A DNA stretch of 64,000 nucleotides from CAYYKD01 sp964471825 (GCA_964471825.1 CAYYKD010000004.1:62001-126000), one strand, 5' to 3'. Shown: positions 9,589 through 18,612, counted from the stretch's first letter. The notes: generated from the sequence alone by a model not told the origin. Numbers and translations are program-made.

Positions 9589-9629
9589 GACTCATGCAAG
9601 TATAATCCGATTGTTTACAAGAGCTTCTT
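9589..9629. repeat. Degenerate copy of the dispersed inverted repeat
   Basis: AGACTCATGCAAG and ACAAGAGCTTCTTG form a weak inverted repeat between the convergent barrel gene and the YhaN-like gene. The layout matches better copies elsewhere in the window. Confidence 0.35.
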
Positions 9630-9662
9630 GCGTTTATTATAAGTTTTTTTACTATCATTTTT

Positions 9663-11921
9663 TTACAATCGATTTGTAAGACAATCAGTAAAAACCTCTT
9701 CAATCAAACCAACCGTAACTTCATCCATTGTAAACATAATTATCTGCCATCCGGTTTCATCCTGAAATTTTTTAAGCATCTTCACAGCACTCTTTTCTCG
9801 TTCACGATCAAGGTGTCTAAATGGCTCATCAAGAATAATAAATCCATCTGCACTATCTTCTCTAAGTTTCTTTGCAAAGAGAAGCCGCATACCCAACCGG
9901 AACGCATCCTTTGTACCTGTTGATAGATAGTCGATTTGTCGGCTATTACCCATCGCATCATCCATCATTATTGCGTCATTTCTAATGTCACTCATAACTA
10001 CTTTTTTATCATCTCCAAACAATGAACCAAAGACCTCTCCAAATTCCTTAGACAATTCTTGAAATGCTAAACCTGTATCCTTAGCTATTTCACTAAATAT
10101 ACCTGAGGCTATTCTACACGCCCTCTTCTCAAGATTCAATTTATCAATCTCTTTATTTATTCTATCCAATGAATATGCTGTCTCAACCAGAGCCTGCGGA
10201 ATACTTCCAAGTGAACCGGTAATATGACCGGAGACAGCGGCCTGCTCTCTTTTCATGCTCTCAAGTCTATTTTTTAATGACTCATATTCAATATCTATGC
10301 CCTTTAACTCAGATCTTAATCTTGCAAGAGGAGCAGACTCATTATTATGTGTTAATCCCTCACTATCAATAAGATTGATTAGTCTATGACATTCATTCTT
10401 TAATTGAACTTGATTGTCAACACCGTATAGTTTAGACTTTTCGGCTAACAAATTATCAGATGATGAAAGGCTAGTAGAGAGCTGTCTAATCTCTTTTTTA
10501 TACTCATTCAATTGCATCATATCTGTAATACCCGAGCTATTCAACCACTCACTAATACTCTTAACTACAACTGACAATTGCTCCTCTTGCCGCGTCAATT
10601 CTTGTTTTTTTCTATCCAGCTCTATCTGCTGCTCAACTATTGCTCTCTTTTTTTCATCAAAACTCTTAGCCTGTGCATCAATGTCCATAACAATTCGACT
10701 AATCTCATTCTTAAGTCCATCAAAACTATCAGAGAGCGGATTTATCTCACCCCCTGTATTTACCCTGATACGATCCTTGCTTTTTGTGGTAATCTCAGCC
10801 ATTGACTGATGATCCTCAACAACTGATCCCTTTCTTAGTAGGATAGGCATTAATGCACCTGCCAATAACCCAATAAATAATGCTGTAATCCTGATTGCAG
10901 GATTTTGTAGAATAAAGAAACACCCAACACCGATTAAGATCGAGGCAATAGCAGGTAAAAGTGAAAGAATGTTAAAGGATTTAATAATCTTCATCTTCTT
11001 TCCTGTATTTTCAAGGATTCCCAGCTCAGTCGCCAATATCCCTCGAAATCTGTCTTTTTGAATTAGCCTATCTTGTTCTTTAACCTGTGACTGACTAATA
11101 TCTGATAGCTTCTCAGATAAAACCTTAACTTCACCGCTTAGAACTAATATTTCCTTTTCGAGTCTTCTCTCATCATCTTTTAATGTGGAAAATTTTGCAG
11201 GATCAATAGAATTATACTTCTTAAGCAACTCATATCTTTGAACTATGGCCTCATGTTTTGAGATAATCTCAAGAATATCCAGTGCTTCTTTCCTTTTAAG
11301 GTGCTTTTCATATAACTCAATTCTTTTAACCAGGCTCTCTCGGGCAAGTTTTTGCTCTAAGACAGCGGATTCAAGCAATAATATAGCCTTCTCATTCTCA
11401 TCTGTTCTTGATTTTTTTGATAGAATTTCATCTCTCTGACCTCTAAGATTATTGAGTTTGATTTCCAAAGTCCTCTTCTCATCCTCAAGAGCCAAAATTT
11501 TCCGATTGATAACCAAATTTTTGGAATCCTTTGACATCTTTTCAAGCTCATCACCTATCTTACCCGGATCGATCCCGGAGTTATAAAGAGAATCTCTTAA
11601 AGAATTAACAAGCCCCTTGTCCGTATTCAAATCAATTCCGGCATCCCCTTCCCTGATAGAATAGAGATTGATAAAATGATCTAACTCAATTTTCTTAAAT
11701 GGCCGGGGTATAATAGAGGTGGAAACATTATTCATATAACGACCACTTATAGTTCTACCTGCAGTTGTAGTTTTTGGAAGATTGGCTAGATTTATAAGTA
11801 AACTATCAAAAATTGTGGTTTTACCCGATTCATTTTTTCCGTAAAACAGTGTTGTCCTACTTAGATCAAATGACTCTCCGCTAAATTTTCCAAAATTATC
11901 AAGAATGAGCTTCTCTATCAT
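9663..11921 (-). CDS. SMC-type ATPase, YhaN/SbcC-like
   Basis: The 752-residue protein begins with an AAA_27/SbcC-type ATPase half (MIEKLILDNFGKF, Walker A YGKNESGKTT). Two long coiled coils follow, with a pair of hydrophobic helices between them (about residues 315-360, LLPAIASILIGVGCFFIL). The C-terminal half has the signature DYLSTGTKDAFRLG and Walker B FIILDEPFRHLD. Membrane helices inside the coiled coil are a feature of Bacillus YhaN, unlike soluble SbcC. It overlaps the nuclease gene by 4 nt and is the obvious partner of that Mre11-like enzyme in DNA end processing. The exact substrate is not known from sequence. A run of seven G forms its ribosome-binding region. Confidence 0.8.
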   Translation of the reverse strand: MIEKLILDNFGKFSGESFDLSRTTLFYGKNESGKTTIFDSLLINLANLPKTTTAGRTISGRYMNNVSTSIIPRPFKKIELDHFINLYSIREGDAGIDLNTDKGLVNSLRDSLYNSGIDPGKIGDELEKMSKDSKNLVINRKILALEDEKRTLEIKLNNLRGQRDEILSKKSRTDENEKAILLLESAVLEQKLARESLVKRIELYEKHLKRKEALDILEIISKHEAIVQRYELLKKYNSIDPAKFSTLKDDERRLEKEILVLSGEVKVLSEKLSDISQSQVKEQDRLIQKDRFRGILATELGILENTGKKMKIIKSFNILSLLPAIASILIGVGCFFILQNPAIRITALFIGLLAGALMPILLRKGSVVEDHQSMAEITTKSKDRIRVNTGGEINPLSDSFDGLKNEISRIVMDIDAQAKSFDEKKRAIVEQQIELDRKKQELTRQEEQLSVVVKSISEWLNSSGITDMMQLNEYKKEIRQLSTSLSSSDNLLAEKSKLYGVDNQVQLKNECHRLINLIDSEGLTHNNESAPLARLRSELKGIDIEYESLKNRLESMKREQAAVSGHITGSLGSIPQALVETAYSLDRINKEIDKLNLEKRACRIASGIFSEIAKDTGLAFQELSKEFGEVFGSLFGDDKKVVMSDIRNDAIMMDDAMGNSRQIDYLSTGTKDAFRLGMRLLFAKKLREDSADGFIILDEPFRHLDREREKSAVKMLKKFQDETGWQIIMFTMDEVTVGLIEEVFTDCLTNRL

Positions 11922-12985
11922 AGATTCCCCCCCGATTTGATAGAGTTTAATCCTATCTCCCTAACTTTATGCCACAATTCATCATTATTAATTTCTGTCT
12001 TCATTCCATCAAGGATCTCAATAAACCTCTTTGCAACAGGATTCTGAGATATATCTTTGATAACCGTAAAATGTGAACGGCCAACCTCAAACGCCCTGAC
12101 CCGTCCGGTCAAATATTTCTTAATATCATCCTCAGCCTTCTGGGCCAAACTATCGTCATCTGCAAATCCATGAATCTCTACCAATATATAATCAGAGTTC
12201 CCTATGCCATTAAAAATACTCTCAGGTGGCTCAGTCTTTCCATCAAAATCCAGTGTAACCTTAAATTCCCTATACTCACCCGCGGATTTTATAACTTGAT
12301 TCTTTATAACTATGCTTTCATTATCAATGTTAAGTATACCGACTGACCTTTTGTCAAACTCCCCTGATCGCCACACCCTTGCTGATCCGGGATAACAGAT
12401 CCTAATTCCATTTAGATTTTCATCCTTCATCTTATGGATATGACCTGCGAGGACAAGATCCGCCCTAACCTTAACAAACAACTCACTGTCAATATAGGAA
12501 ACATCAACCTCACCATCATTACACCCTGTATATATGAGACCTGCAATGGTCGAGTGTACTACAACAACTCTCTTTCTATCTGTTTTTTCCGGCACACTCC
12601 AGTTAATAAAATCAGAATAGTCCTTCATAAAAGGTAGAAATAGAAATTCAGTATCTCCAATCACTATATAATGAAACGGTTTTTGAAGTACTAACTCTAC
12701 ATTACTTCCAAAATCATAAGATTCCAGGCTGTTTTTACCGATCCCCAGGTATTCATGATTACCGGGGATATAGAAAATTCTAACAGCATTAATTTTATTT
12801 AAACCGGTTCTTAGTCTATCTCTGTAAAGTTCTATGTCCTTAAATGAATCAAAAAGATCACCGGCAATAATTAAAACTTCGATTTTTTCATTCTCTACAA
12901 TCTCTATTATTTCATCCAATACCGAGAAACAATAATCTGTGTGAGAACTTGAAATATGCAGATCTGAAAAAAACAATACTTTCAT
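11918..12985 (-). CDS. Metallophosphatase DNA exonuclease, YhaO/SbcD-like
   Basis: This is a calcineurin-like phosphoesterase with the canonical metal motifs in order: FFSDLHIS, IAGDLFDS, IPGNHEYLG, VVHS and LAGHIHK. These are the signatures of the Mre11/SbcD/YhaO nucleases. A C-terminal accessory region (from about residue 240) matches the capping domain position. The ATG at 12985 (MKVLFFSDLH) is chosen since the metal motif normally starts within a few residues of the N-terminus and GGATGG lies upstream; an in-frame ATG at 13000 has no ribosome-binding site. It is translationally coupled to the YhaN-like ATPase. Confidence 0.83.
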   Translation of the reverse strand: MKVLFFSDLHISSSHTDYCFSVLDEIIEIVENEKIEVLIIAGDLFDSFKDIELYRDRLRTGLNKINAVRIFYIPGNHEYLGIGKNSLESYDFGSNVELVLQKPFHYIVIGDTEFLFLPFMKDYSDFINWSVPEKTDRKRVVVVHSTIAGLIYTGCNDGEVDVSYIDSELFVKVRADLVLAGHIHKMKDENLNGIRICYPGSARVWRSGEFDKRSVGILNIDNESIVIKNQVIKSAGEYREFKVTLDFDGKTEPPESIFNGIGNSDYILVEIHGFADDDSLAQKAEDDIKKYLTGRVRAFEVGRSHFTVIKDISQNPVAKRFIEILDGMKTEINNDELWHKVREIGLNSIKSGGNL

Positions 12986-13075
12986 CAATAGTCCATCCAA
13001 TATTTATTTAATTTATCAAACCTTAATCACACCTTTATAAAACTAATATCTAGTAACAACATCATTTTAATACTA

Positions 13076-13119
13076 GAGGCTCTTGCAAAAATTATCTTTT
13101 TTCACAAGAACCTATAATA
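13076..13119. repeat. Short copy of the GAGGCTCTTGCAAAA repeat family
   Basis: GAGGCTCTTGCAAAAAT and CACAAGAACCTATAATAG form an imperfect hairpin downstream of the TPR gene. Both halves are shared with the copy at 1124-1155. Confidence 0.5.
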
Positions 13120-13180
13120 GATTTAACCGATACTGCAGAATCTTAATAAAACATAACAGAGAAGTCGTTCTTTTGGAGTT

Positions 13181-14116
13181 TTAAGATGTCTGAGACTTTT
13201 CTGTTATCTGAGTTTTCTCTGTTATCTGAGTTTTCTCTGTTATCTGAGTTTTCTCTAGGTTCTCTTTAAATAACTTATTGTTTGGTTTCAACTGTAAAGC
13301 TTTGTTGAACTCTTCTTCTGCTTTATCCATCATAGCAAGTTTCATATAGATCTCACCACGATGATTATATGAATAAGGATTAAAAGGGGCGGCCTCAACA
13401 AACTCGGTTGCTAATTTTATCGCAGTCTGTTGATCCGAGTCTCTTTTTTGATCTATTCCAAGCTGAGCAAATACAGCGGCTCTCTTAATATAGAGTTCAG
13501 GAATCCTACCGCCGGATAATTCTATTGATTTATCATAATCCTGTAGTGACTGTTCATATTTACCGTCTGCAAAATATAAATCACCCCTTAAAACAAAAGC
13601 TTCAGGCCGGGATTCATCAATATTTATTGCCTTATCTATTATAGATAAAACCTCACTTAAATCTTCCTCCGCTGATTCAGGCAGATCGTTTTTCCTTGCC
13701 TCTATATAATCATATATACAATGAGCATATTGAATATAAACAGAATAGTCTTCTTCAGAATTTTCAATAATCAATTGATACTGTGCTAATGCTTTTTCAT
13801 GCAACCCCTTTAATGAATATATTTCTGCAATCTTTAAATGTGCCTCAAAATTAGTCTCATCAATCTCAATTGTTTTTTGAAAATCAGATAGTGCTTCATC
13901 AAGATTATCATTTGATAACCTAAAATTTGCCCTCTGAAAATAAACATCAGGATTTTCCGGGTCATTTTCAACAAGACTATTAAATTCCGACTCAGACTCA
14001 CCGGACAGCTCATTAAAATGTTTACCATCATGATCCTGTATTGGTCTATTCATATAGGCAATCAAACCAACAATAAAAACAACCCCAACAACCGACCATA
14101 AAATTGACATAAACAT
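13181..14116 (-). CDS. Membrane-anchored TPR protein
   Basis: The 311-residue protein has one N-terminal membrane helix (ILWSVVGVVFIVGLIAY) followed by about five to six tetratricopeptide repeats, for example PENPDVYFQRANFRLSNDN, NFEAHLKIAEIYSLKGLHEK and PYSYNHRGEIYMKLAMMDK. TPRs are protein-protein scaffolds, so the partner is unknown. The C-terminus is a run of near-identical EKTQIT hexapeptides encoded by an 18-bp tandem repeat. The start at 14116 is supported by GAGG five bases upstream. It is transcribed divergently from the S51 lipoprotein. Confidence 0.8.
   Translation of the reverse strand: MFMSILWSVVGVVFIVGLIAYMNRPIQDHDGKHFNELSGESESEFNSLVENDPENPDVYFQRANFRLSNDNLDEALSDFQKTIEIDETNFEAHLKIAEIYSLKGLHEKALAQYQLIIENSEEDYSVYIQYAHCIYDYIEARKNDLPESAEEDLSEVLSIIDKAINIDESRPEAFVLRGDLYFADGKYEQSLQDYDKSIELSGGRIPELYIKRAAVFAQLGIDQKRDSDQQTAIKLATEFVEAAPFNPYSYNHRGEIYMKLAMMDKAEEEFNKALQLKPNNKLFKENLEKTQITEKTQITEKTQITEKSQTS
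13188..13254 (-). repeat. 18-bp coding minisatellite (EKTQIT repeats)
   Basis: About 3.5 copies of an 18-bp unit (TCTGTTATCTGAGTTTTC on the plus strand) at the 3' end of the TPR gene. As the unit is a multiple of three, copy-number changes keep the reading frame. Confidence 0.85.
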
Positions 14117-14190
14117 ATAAACCTCACTATTAATTACTTGTTCGATTAAGCATTCAATTAATAATTTTTAATTATTTTTAACTTTTATAC

Positions 14191-14220
14191 TTGCTTTTTT
14201 ATATAATAAAATGCTATAAT
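14191..14220 (+). promoter_or_regulatory. Sigma70-type promoter for the S51 lipoprotein gene
   Basis: TTGCTT (14191-14196), an 18-bp spacer and a perfect TATAAT (14215-14220). Transcription would start near 14227, giving a leader of about 100 nt that contains the inverted repeat at 14241-14274. Confidence 0.5.
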
Positions 14221-14240
14221 TATCAAACTAAATTTTATTT

Positions 14241-14274
14241 AAAATATTTTGCTATGATAGTGACAAAATATTTT
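14241..14274. promoter_or_regulatory. Perfect 11-bp inverted repeat in the S51 lipoprotein leader
   Basis: AAAATATTTTG and CAAAATATTTT are exact reverse complements around a 12-bp spacer. They lie just downstream of the predicted promoter, where they could be an operator or an RNA hairpin. No T run follows, so it is unlikely to be a terminator. Confidence 0.45.
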
Positions 14275-14325
14275 AAATATATTTTTATGTATAATTTTAT
14301 TTTGTATTTAGAAAAGGAGTGAAGG

Positions 14326-15756
14326 ATGAAGAAGTTTTTAGTTGGATTTATAGTAGTCACAATGTTTGTTTCCTTAATGACTACGGGGTGTAAAACTGAT
14401 AATAATAAGGTTAGCGACAAATCATTATCAGGATCAACATCAACAAAGGTAGTTGATGAACCGATTATACTTGTAAAAAAAGAAAATATTGTATCTGTAG
14501 ATGATGAAAAATCAATCAGAGTAACAGGTTTGAAAGTTGGTGCTGCTTATAGAATAGTACTTAATGATAGAGACAGAAAGACTGATGACGCTGAAACCGG
14601 TCTGGTTGATATGGAGATTTATAGAAAAGATGGCTACACAACTGAGGGATATGAAGGACCTCATGGTGGAAAATGGTATTCGAATGATGATCCTGCAGTA
14701 TTTTTTAAGGCACAGGATGATGAGATCGAATTATTCGTCTTTGCAGCAAGGGATAAGTATGTAGGCACATTCAGAGTAACTGTTTCTGAGACAGATCCAA
14801 AAAATGTCCCGACAGTTAAAAAAGAAACAGTTGAAGATGTTGCAACTATTCTTGTTGGTAAAGCAGCAGATACAAAAACTAAGTCAAGATATGGAATATT
14901 CCTTACTGGCGGAGTTAGTTTACCATCAGATGCAAAAAAATGGGTTCTTGAAATGGCCGGCGGCGGTGGAGATTTTGTTTTCATTACAACAAAAGATGAT
15001 GATACATATTATCCGGTTCATGGTTTTGACTCATCAAGAACGCTAGTTCTTACATCAAAAGAGGCAGCAAATACTGATTTTGTTTACAATACTCTTATGA
15101 AGGCAGAAGCTGTATTCTTTGACGGTGGGGATCAAAGTAAATATGTTGATTTCTATATGGGTTCTAAGGTAGAAAAAGCTATTAATTACCTCGCAACAGT
15201 AAAGAAAATTCCTATAGGCGGCACAAGTGCCGGTCTTCATATATTAGGTAAATATTCCTATGCAGCAAGACACAATGCCAATCTAAAAGGTGTAGATGTA
15301 CTTGATGATCCATACAACGAGTTTATAGACATTGAGGATAATTTCCTAAAATTACCTTTTCTTGAAGATGTAATAACTGACTCTCACTTCACACAGAGAG
15401 AGAGAGAGGGTCGACTAATTGGGTTTGTTGGAAGAATAATGTTAGATGAGAAATTTAAGAAGAATAAAAATGTAATCGGTATCGGTGTAGATGAAAGTAC
15501 ATCAATGTGTATAGAGAATGATGGCTCAGTTACGGTCTTTGGTGCTGACTCTGCCCACATTTACATCCCTGTAACGACACCTGAAACCTTTGTTGAGGGT
15601 GATTTCATTGAATGGAACAGAGATGGAAAAGCATTAAAATACATTAAGCTTAAAGCTACCGGTAAAAAAACTGATCTTAACTGGAAAAACATACGATCAT
15701 ATTCAAAACATGGTTGGATATCAGTCAAAGATGGCGATGTAGCTATTTCAGAATAA
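14326..15756 (+). CDS. S51 family peptidase lipoprotein (cyanophycinase-like)
   Basis: The 476-residue protein starts with a lipoprotein signal peptide (lipobox MTTGC, Cys22), so it should be anchored in a membrane outside the cytosol. Residues about 45-165 form an unrecognised beta-rich domain. The S51 peptidase domain follows: VFFDGGDQSKY, the nucleophile motif GGTSAGLH (about residue 300), DSHFTQREREGRLIG (about 350) and VIGIGVDESTSM. Family S51 includes cyanophycinase, which cleaves beta-aspartyl-arginine bonds, but the substrate here is not shown. AAGGAG sits upstream of the ATG. A strong terminator follows. It is a paralogue of the partial gene at the left window edge. Confidence 0.85.
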   Translation: MKKFLVGFIVVTMFVSLMTTGCKTDNNKVSDKSLSGSTSTKVVDEPIILVKKENIVSVDDEKSIRVTGLKVGAAYRIVLNDRDRKTDDAETGLVDMEIYRKDGYTTEGYEGPHGGKWYSNDDPAVFFKAQDDEIELFVFAARDKYVGTFRVTVSETDPKNVPTVKKETVEDVATILVGKAADTKTKSRYGIFLTGGVSLPSDAKKWVLEMAGGGGDFVFITTKDDDTYYPVHGFDSSRTLVLTSKEAANTDFVYNTLMKAEAVFFDGGDQSKYVDFYMGSKVEKAINYLATVKKIPIGGTSAGLHILGKYSYAARHNANLKGVDVLDDPYNEFIDIEDNFLKLPFLEDVITDSHFTQREREGRLIGFVGRIMLDEKFKKNKNVIGIGVDESTSMCIENDGSVTVFGADSAHIYIPVTTPETFVEGDFIEWNRDGKALKYIKLKATGKKTDLNWKNIRSYSKHGWISVKDGDVAISE

Positions 15757-15768
15757 CTTTTTAGATTT

Positions 15769-15796
15769 AAGGGCGGGGATTTACCTGCCCTTTTTT
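15769..15796 (+). terminator. Rho-independent terminator after S51 lipoprotein gene
   Basis: AAGGGCGGGG and ACCTGCCCTT form a stem with a small loop, followed by six T. Confidence 0.75.
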
Positions 15797-15813
15797 ATTA
15801 GCGGGAGTACTAG

Positions 15814-16866
15814 ATGAAAAAATATTTATTACCGGTATTTATGTCAAATTACCTACTATATTCACAGGCAGGTAATGTTTCATCCGCATTTGTAAATTCA
15901 AGAAATACGGATGGGCTACTATGGTTTTTTGTATTTTCATGTATTGGTGTTTCGATATTTTCCGGATATAGGATAATACTCCACCTAATTAGGAGTAAAA
16001 AAAATAATCCAAAAAGTTTTATAAAAAATATAATTGGCAAACACTACGAAATTAATTTAATAGAAAAAAAAGCAGTATTTCAAATTATCGATGAATTCAG
16101 AAAGTCTGACATAATTGCCTCTGAGATACCATCAAATATTCTAGAAAAGTACACAGAATTTTTTATCTCAAATCTACATAGACTTAAAATCAGCGATTCT
16201 GAGGCTGAGATGTTACGAAAAAAAAACTACCCCTTAGTAAAAAATACTCCGGTCGAAATCGAGATAAAGGATGAAAATAGATTGCTGGTTTTTGAATCTA
16301 AAGTAGTTCATATTGATAATAGAACTATTACACTTGCATTTTTTGGAACAAACGAATACACAATTCAAAAAGGAACCCCTATTCACATTTGTTATACTAT
16401 AAATAAGGCATTTATCAGCGGGAACTCCAGAGTAACAGGCATATACAGCGGCGATAGAATTGTGATATTACACCCTGATACTTTTAGTCTTTCAAATGAA
16501 AGGAGATACTCCAGAATTCCAATTAGTAAAGTATATGGATCACTGGAAGTTCGAAACAGCGAGGATATCATCGATTTTCAACTTATTGATATAAGTGTTG
16601 AGGGGATTAGAATTAAAACTCAATGGCGATTAAAAAAGAACACGATCTACAAAGTAGCATTTAAAGATAAACTCGGCGGAGTTGATTATATCATTGATAA
16701 AATTGACTGTGTTATTTGTAAAACATTTATTGGTGAAAGAGGTTATAGAGAATATGGGATGGCATTCTTCTATCCTAACTATGAGACAAAGAGAATGCTG
16801 ATCAACTACATTAAAAAACTAGGTGAATTTCATACGATCAACACACCAAAAATAACAATTAAATAA
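15814..16866 (+). CDS. Membrane-anchored PilZ-domain protein
   Basis: The 350-residue protein has an N-terminal signal-like segment and a membrane helix at about residues 32-54 (DGLLWFFVFSCIGVSIFSGY). A YcgR-N-like beta domain is probable at about 140-215. A C-terminal PilZ domain starts with the RxxxR motif ERRYSRIP (about residue 229) and continues with the second c-di-GMP motif DISVEGIRI. Both halves of the PilZ ligand motif are intact, so cyclic di-GMP binding is expected. YcgR-type proteins often tune flagellar motility, but no flagellar gene is in the window to support that here. The 3' end overlaps the convergent gene at 16859 by 8 bp. Confidence 0.78.
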   Translation: MKKYLLPVFMSNYLLYSQAGNVSSAFVNSRNTDGLLWFFVFSCIGVSIFSGYRIILHLIRSKKNNPKSFIKNIIGKHYEINLIEKKAVFQIIDEFRKSDIIASEIPSNILEKYTEFFISNLHRLKISDSEAEMLRKKNYPLVKNTPVEIEIKDENRLLVFESKVVHIDNRTITLAFFGTNEYTIQKGTPIHICYTINKAFISGNSRVTGIYSGDRIVILHPDTFSLSNERRYSRIPISKVYGSLEVRNSEDIIDFQLIDISVEGIRIKTQWRLKKNTIYKVAFKDKLGGVDYIIDKIDCVICKTFIGERGYREYGMAFFYPNYETKRMLINYIKKLGEFHTINTPKITIK

Positions 16867-17452
16867 TCTGCAATATACTCGTTATGCTTCGATAGTTTAA
16901 TACGCCCTCTTCAGGTCTACTTACATCCTTCCTTGAGTAATAACCGATCCAGTACATTAGATCAAATCGTCTAACATTACTATCTATCTTTGATATTCTT
17001 TCATATCTTATACCGGAACCTTCAATTGTATCTAAAAATTTTTTGTATATCTGAGTGGGGAATATAAAAATTTTATCTCTGTCCCTATATATTGATGAAA
17101 AAATATTAAATGTATCAAATATACAGCTAATCCGATAGTTTATTTTTTTAAGATAGGCTTCATAGTCTGTATCTACTTCACTATCAAAAAAATCCAGATT
17201 AAAATCGGGTAAAACCTTAGTCATATAGAGAGCTGAATTCCTGTATTCAATCTCTGGTGAAATAGTCATAAATTTTTCTGTAATAAGTTTTTTTATTATC
17301 TCAGATTTTTCAAAGTGCATATCTCTATTGTGAAACATATAGAAATTAAACGGCTCCTTTGATATCTCTGTAAACAACTCGCTCTCTACATCCTTTATCT
17401 CTAGTTCCTCTGAAGAATAAAAAGCTACTATTGTTACCGGTTTTTCACTCAT
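16859..17452 (-). CDS. Hypothetical protein
   Basis: The product is not recognised. The 197-residue protein has no signal peptide or membrane segment, and is rich in Ile, Phe, Tyr, Asp and Glu. It begins MSEKPVTIVAFYSSEEL, which could be the first strand of an alpha/beta fold. AGGT lies seven bases before the ATG. The stop codon of the iron-ADH-like gene's neighbour is close: this gene starts 12 bp after the end of that gene at 17464, so the two are probably one transcription unit. It meets the PilZ gene tail to tail with an 8-bp overlap and no terminator between them. Confidence 0.6.
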   Translation of the reverse strand: MSEKPVTIVAFYSSEELEIKDVESELFTEISKEPFNFYMFHNRDMHFEKSEIIKKLITEKFMTISPEIEYRNSALYMTKVLPDFNLDFFDSEVDTDYEAYLKKINYRISCIFDTFNIFSSIYRDRDKIFIFPTQIYKKFLDTIEGSGIRYERISKIDSNVRRFDLMYWIGYYSRKDVSRPEEGVLNYRSITSILQII

Positions 17453-17463
17453 AATTTGACCTG

Positions 17464-18612
17464 CTAATAAGCTGATTCAAGTATAGAATATAGCTCTTCA
17501 GAATCGCATGACCTCGGAATATACTTCAAGAAATCAAACTTTCTAGCGTCATCAGCCACATTATTTAAACTATCCTTATTCAGATCAAATTCTATAAGCC
17601 TCACAGGTAATTGAAGCTCAATTATTATTCGCCTTACCTTCTCGATTGCCTTGATAGCCGCCTCAACAACACTTAAACCTGATATATCCTCTCCAAGTGC
17701 CTGACAAATTTTAACAAGTTTCTCAGGAACTGCGGTAATATTATAGTCAAGTACATGTGGAAGTATGATTGCTGTTGCCATAGACTTATGAATTTTAAAC
17801 TTGGCATTTAACACAAATGAGAGTGCTGTTGTTATCCCGGGAGATGACATTGCAAGCCCTACACAGCTACACATACCTGCCATAGAGATATTTGAACACG
17901 CTATAATATCATCAGGTGCATTAACTACTTTGAAAATATTCTGACTTATCAATTCAATCGCCTTTAGAAATAGTGTATCTGATAGATAATTTGACTTAAC
18001 CGATAAAAATCCCTCTATGGCATTCGAAAGTATATCAATAGATATCGCCGCTGTCTGCCTTCTGTTAATTGTAGTGGTAATTAGCGGATCAAACAGCACA
18101 AACTTAGTTGTACCCCTTGGAACATTCATCATAACTGCATTGTTGTATCTAATATCTGTTATGCAGAAATTATCAGTAAACATAAATGGATTTCTTGGTG
18201 TTGAGGGGATCTCAATATAGGGAAGTGGCGGGGCGATCATCTTATCACCATCTATATACCTTTCAATATTACCCGCATTTGTTGAGAGTGCCGCTATACA
18301 TTTTGCTATCGATAAAGCTCTAACCCCACCCATTCCAATAACAACATCCGCATAGGCAGATCTTGCCAGCTCAGCTCCATCATTTACTATCTCAGTTCCC
18401 GAATACATTACAACTTCATCAAACACTATGGTCTTACAGTTTTTATTTTTAAGGATTTCTACAACCCGGTCTATCAACTCGGACTCATGCAGAACTCCCT
18501 CTGTTACAAGTATCGCCTTATTACCAAACTCATTAACTGCATTTCCTATACGATTTACACAATCAACGCCAAATTTTAACTGTGATGGTATACTAAAATC
18601 AAAAACTCCCAA
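17464..18612 (-). CDS. Iron-type alcohol dehydrogenase homologue, probably catalytically degenerate
   Basis: The overall fold matches family III (iron) alcohol dehydrogenases over 382 residues, including FDPLITTTINRRQTA and AIILPHVLDYN. Key sites are lost. By alignment with E. coli FucO from memory, ligand D196 is kept (D193) and H277 is kept (H275), but H200 is N197 and H263 is T262, and catalytic H267 is F266. The NAD motif GGGSxxD is GMGGVRALS, and the TTAGTGSE loop is STPRNPFM. Two of four metal ligands and the dinucleotide site are therefore gone. The reading frame is intact, so this is likely a pseudoenzyme or an enzyme with a new role rather than a pseudogene. It lies downstream of an aldehyde dehydrogenase gene. 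Confidence 0.75.
   Translation of the reverse strand: MGVFDFSIPSQLKFGVDCVNRIGNAVNEFGNKAILVTEGVLHESELIDRVVEILKNKNCKTIVFDEVVMYSGTEIVNDGAELARSAYADVVIGMGGVRALSIAKCIAALSTNAGNIERYIDGDKMIAPPLPYIEIPSTPRNPFMFTDNFCITDIRYNNAVMMNVPRGTTKFVLFDPLITTTINRRQTAAISIDILSNAIEGFLSVKSNYLSDTLFLKAIELISQNIFKVVNAPDDIIACSNISMAGMCSCVGLAMSSPGITTALSFVLNAKFKIHKSMATAIILPHVLDYNITAVPEKLVKICQALGEDISGLSVVEAAIKAIEKVRRIIIELQLPVRLIEFDLNKDSLNNVADDARKFDFLKYIPRSCDSEELYSILESAY

Noticed and set aside
10414..10809. Plus-strand open frame inside the YhaN-like gene.
   Set aside because: It is a shadow of the coiled-coil coding strand with no ribosome-binding site or known motif.
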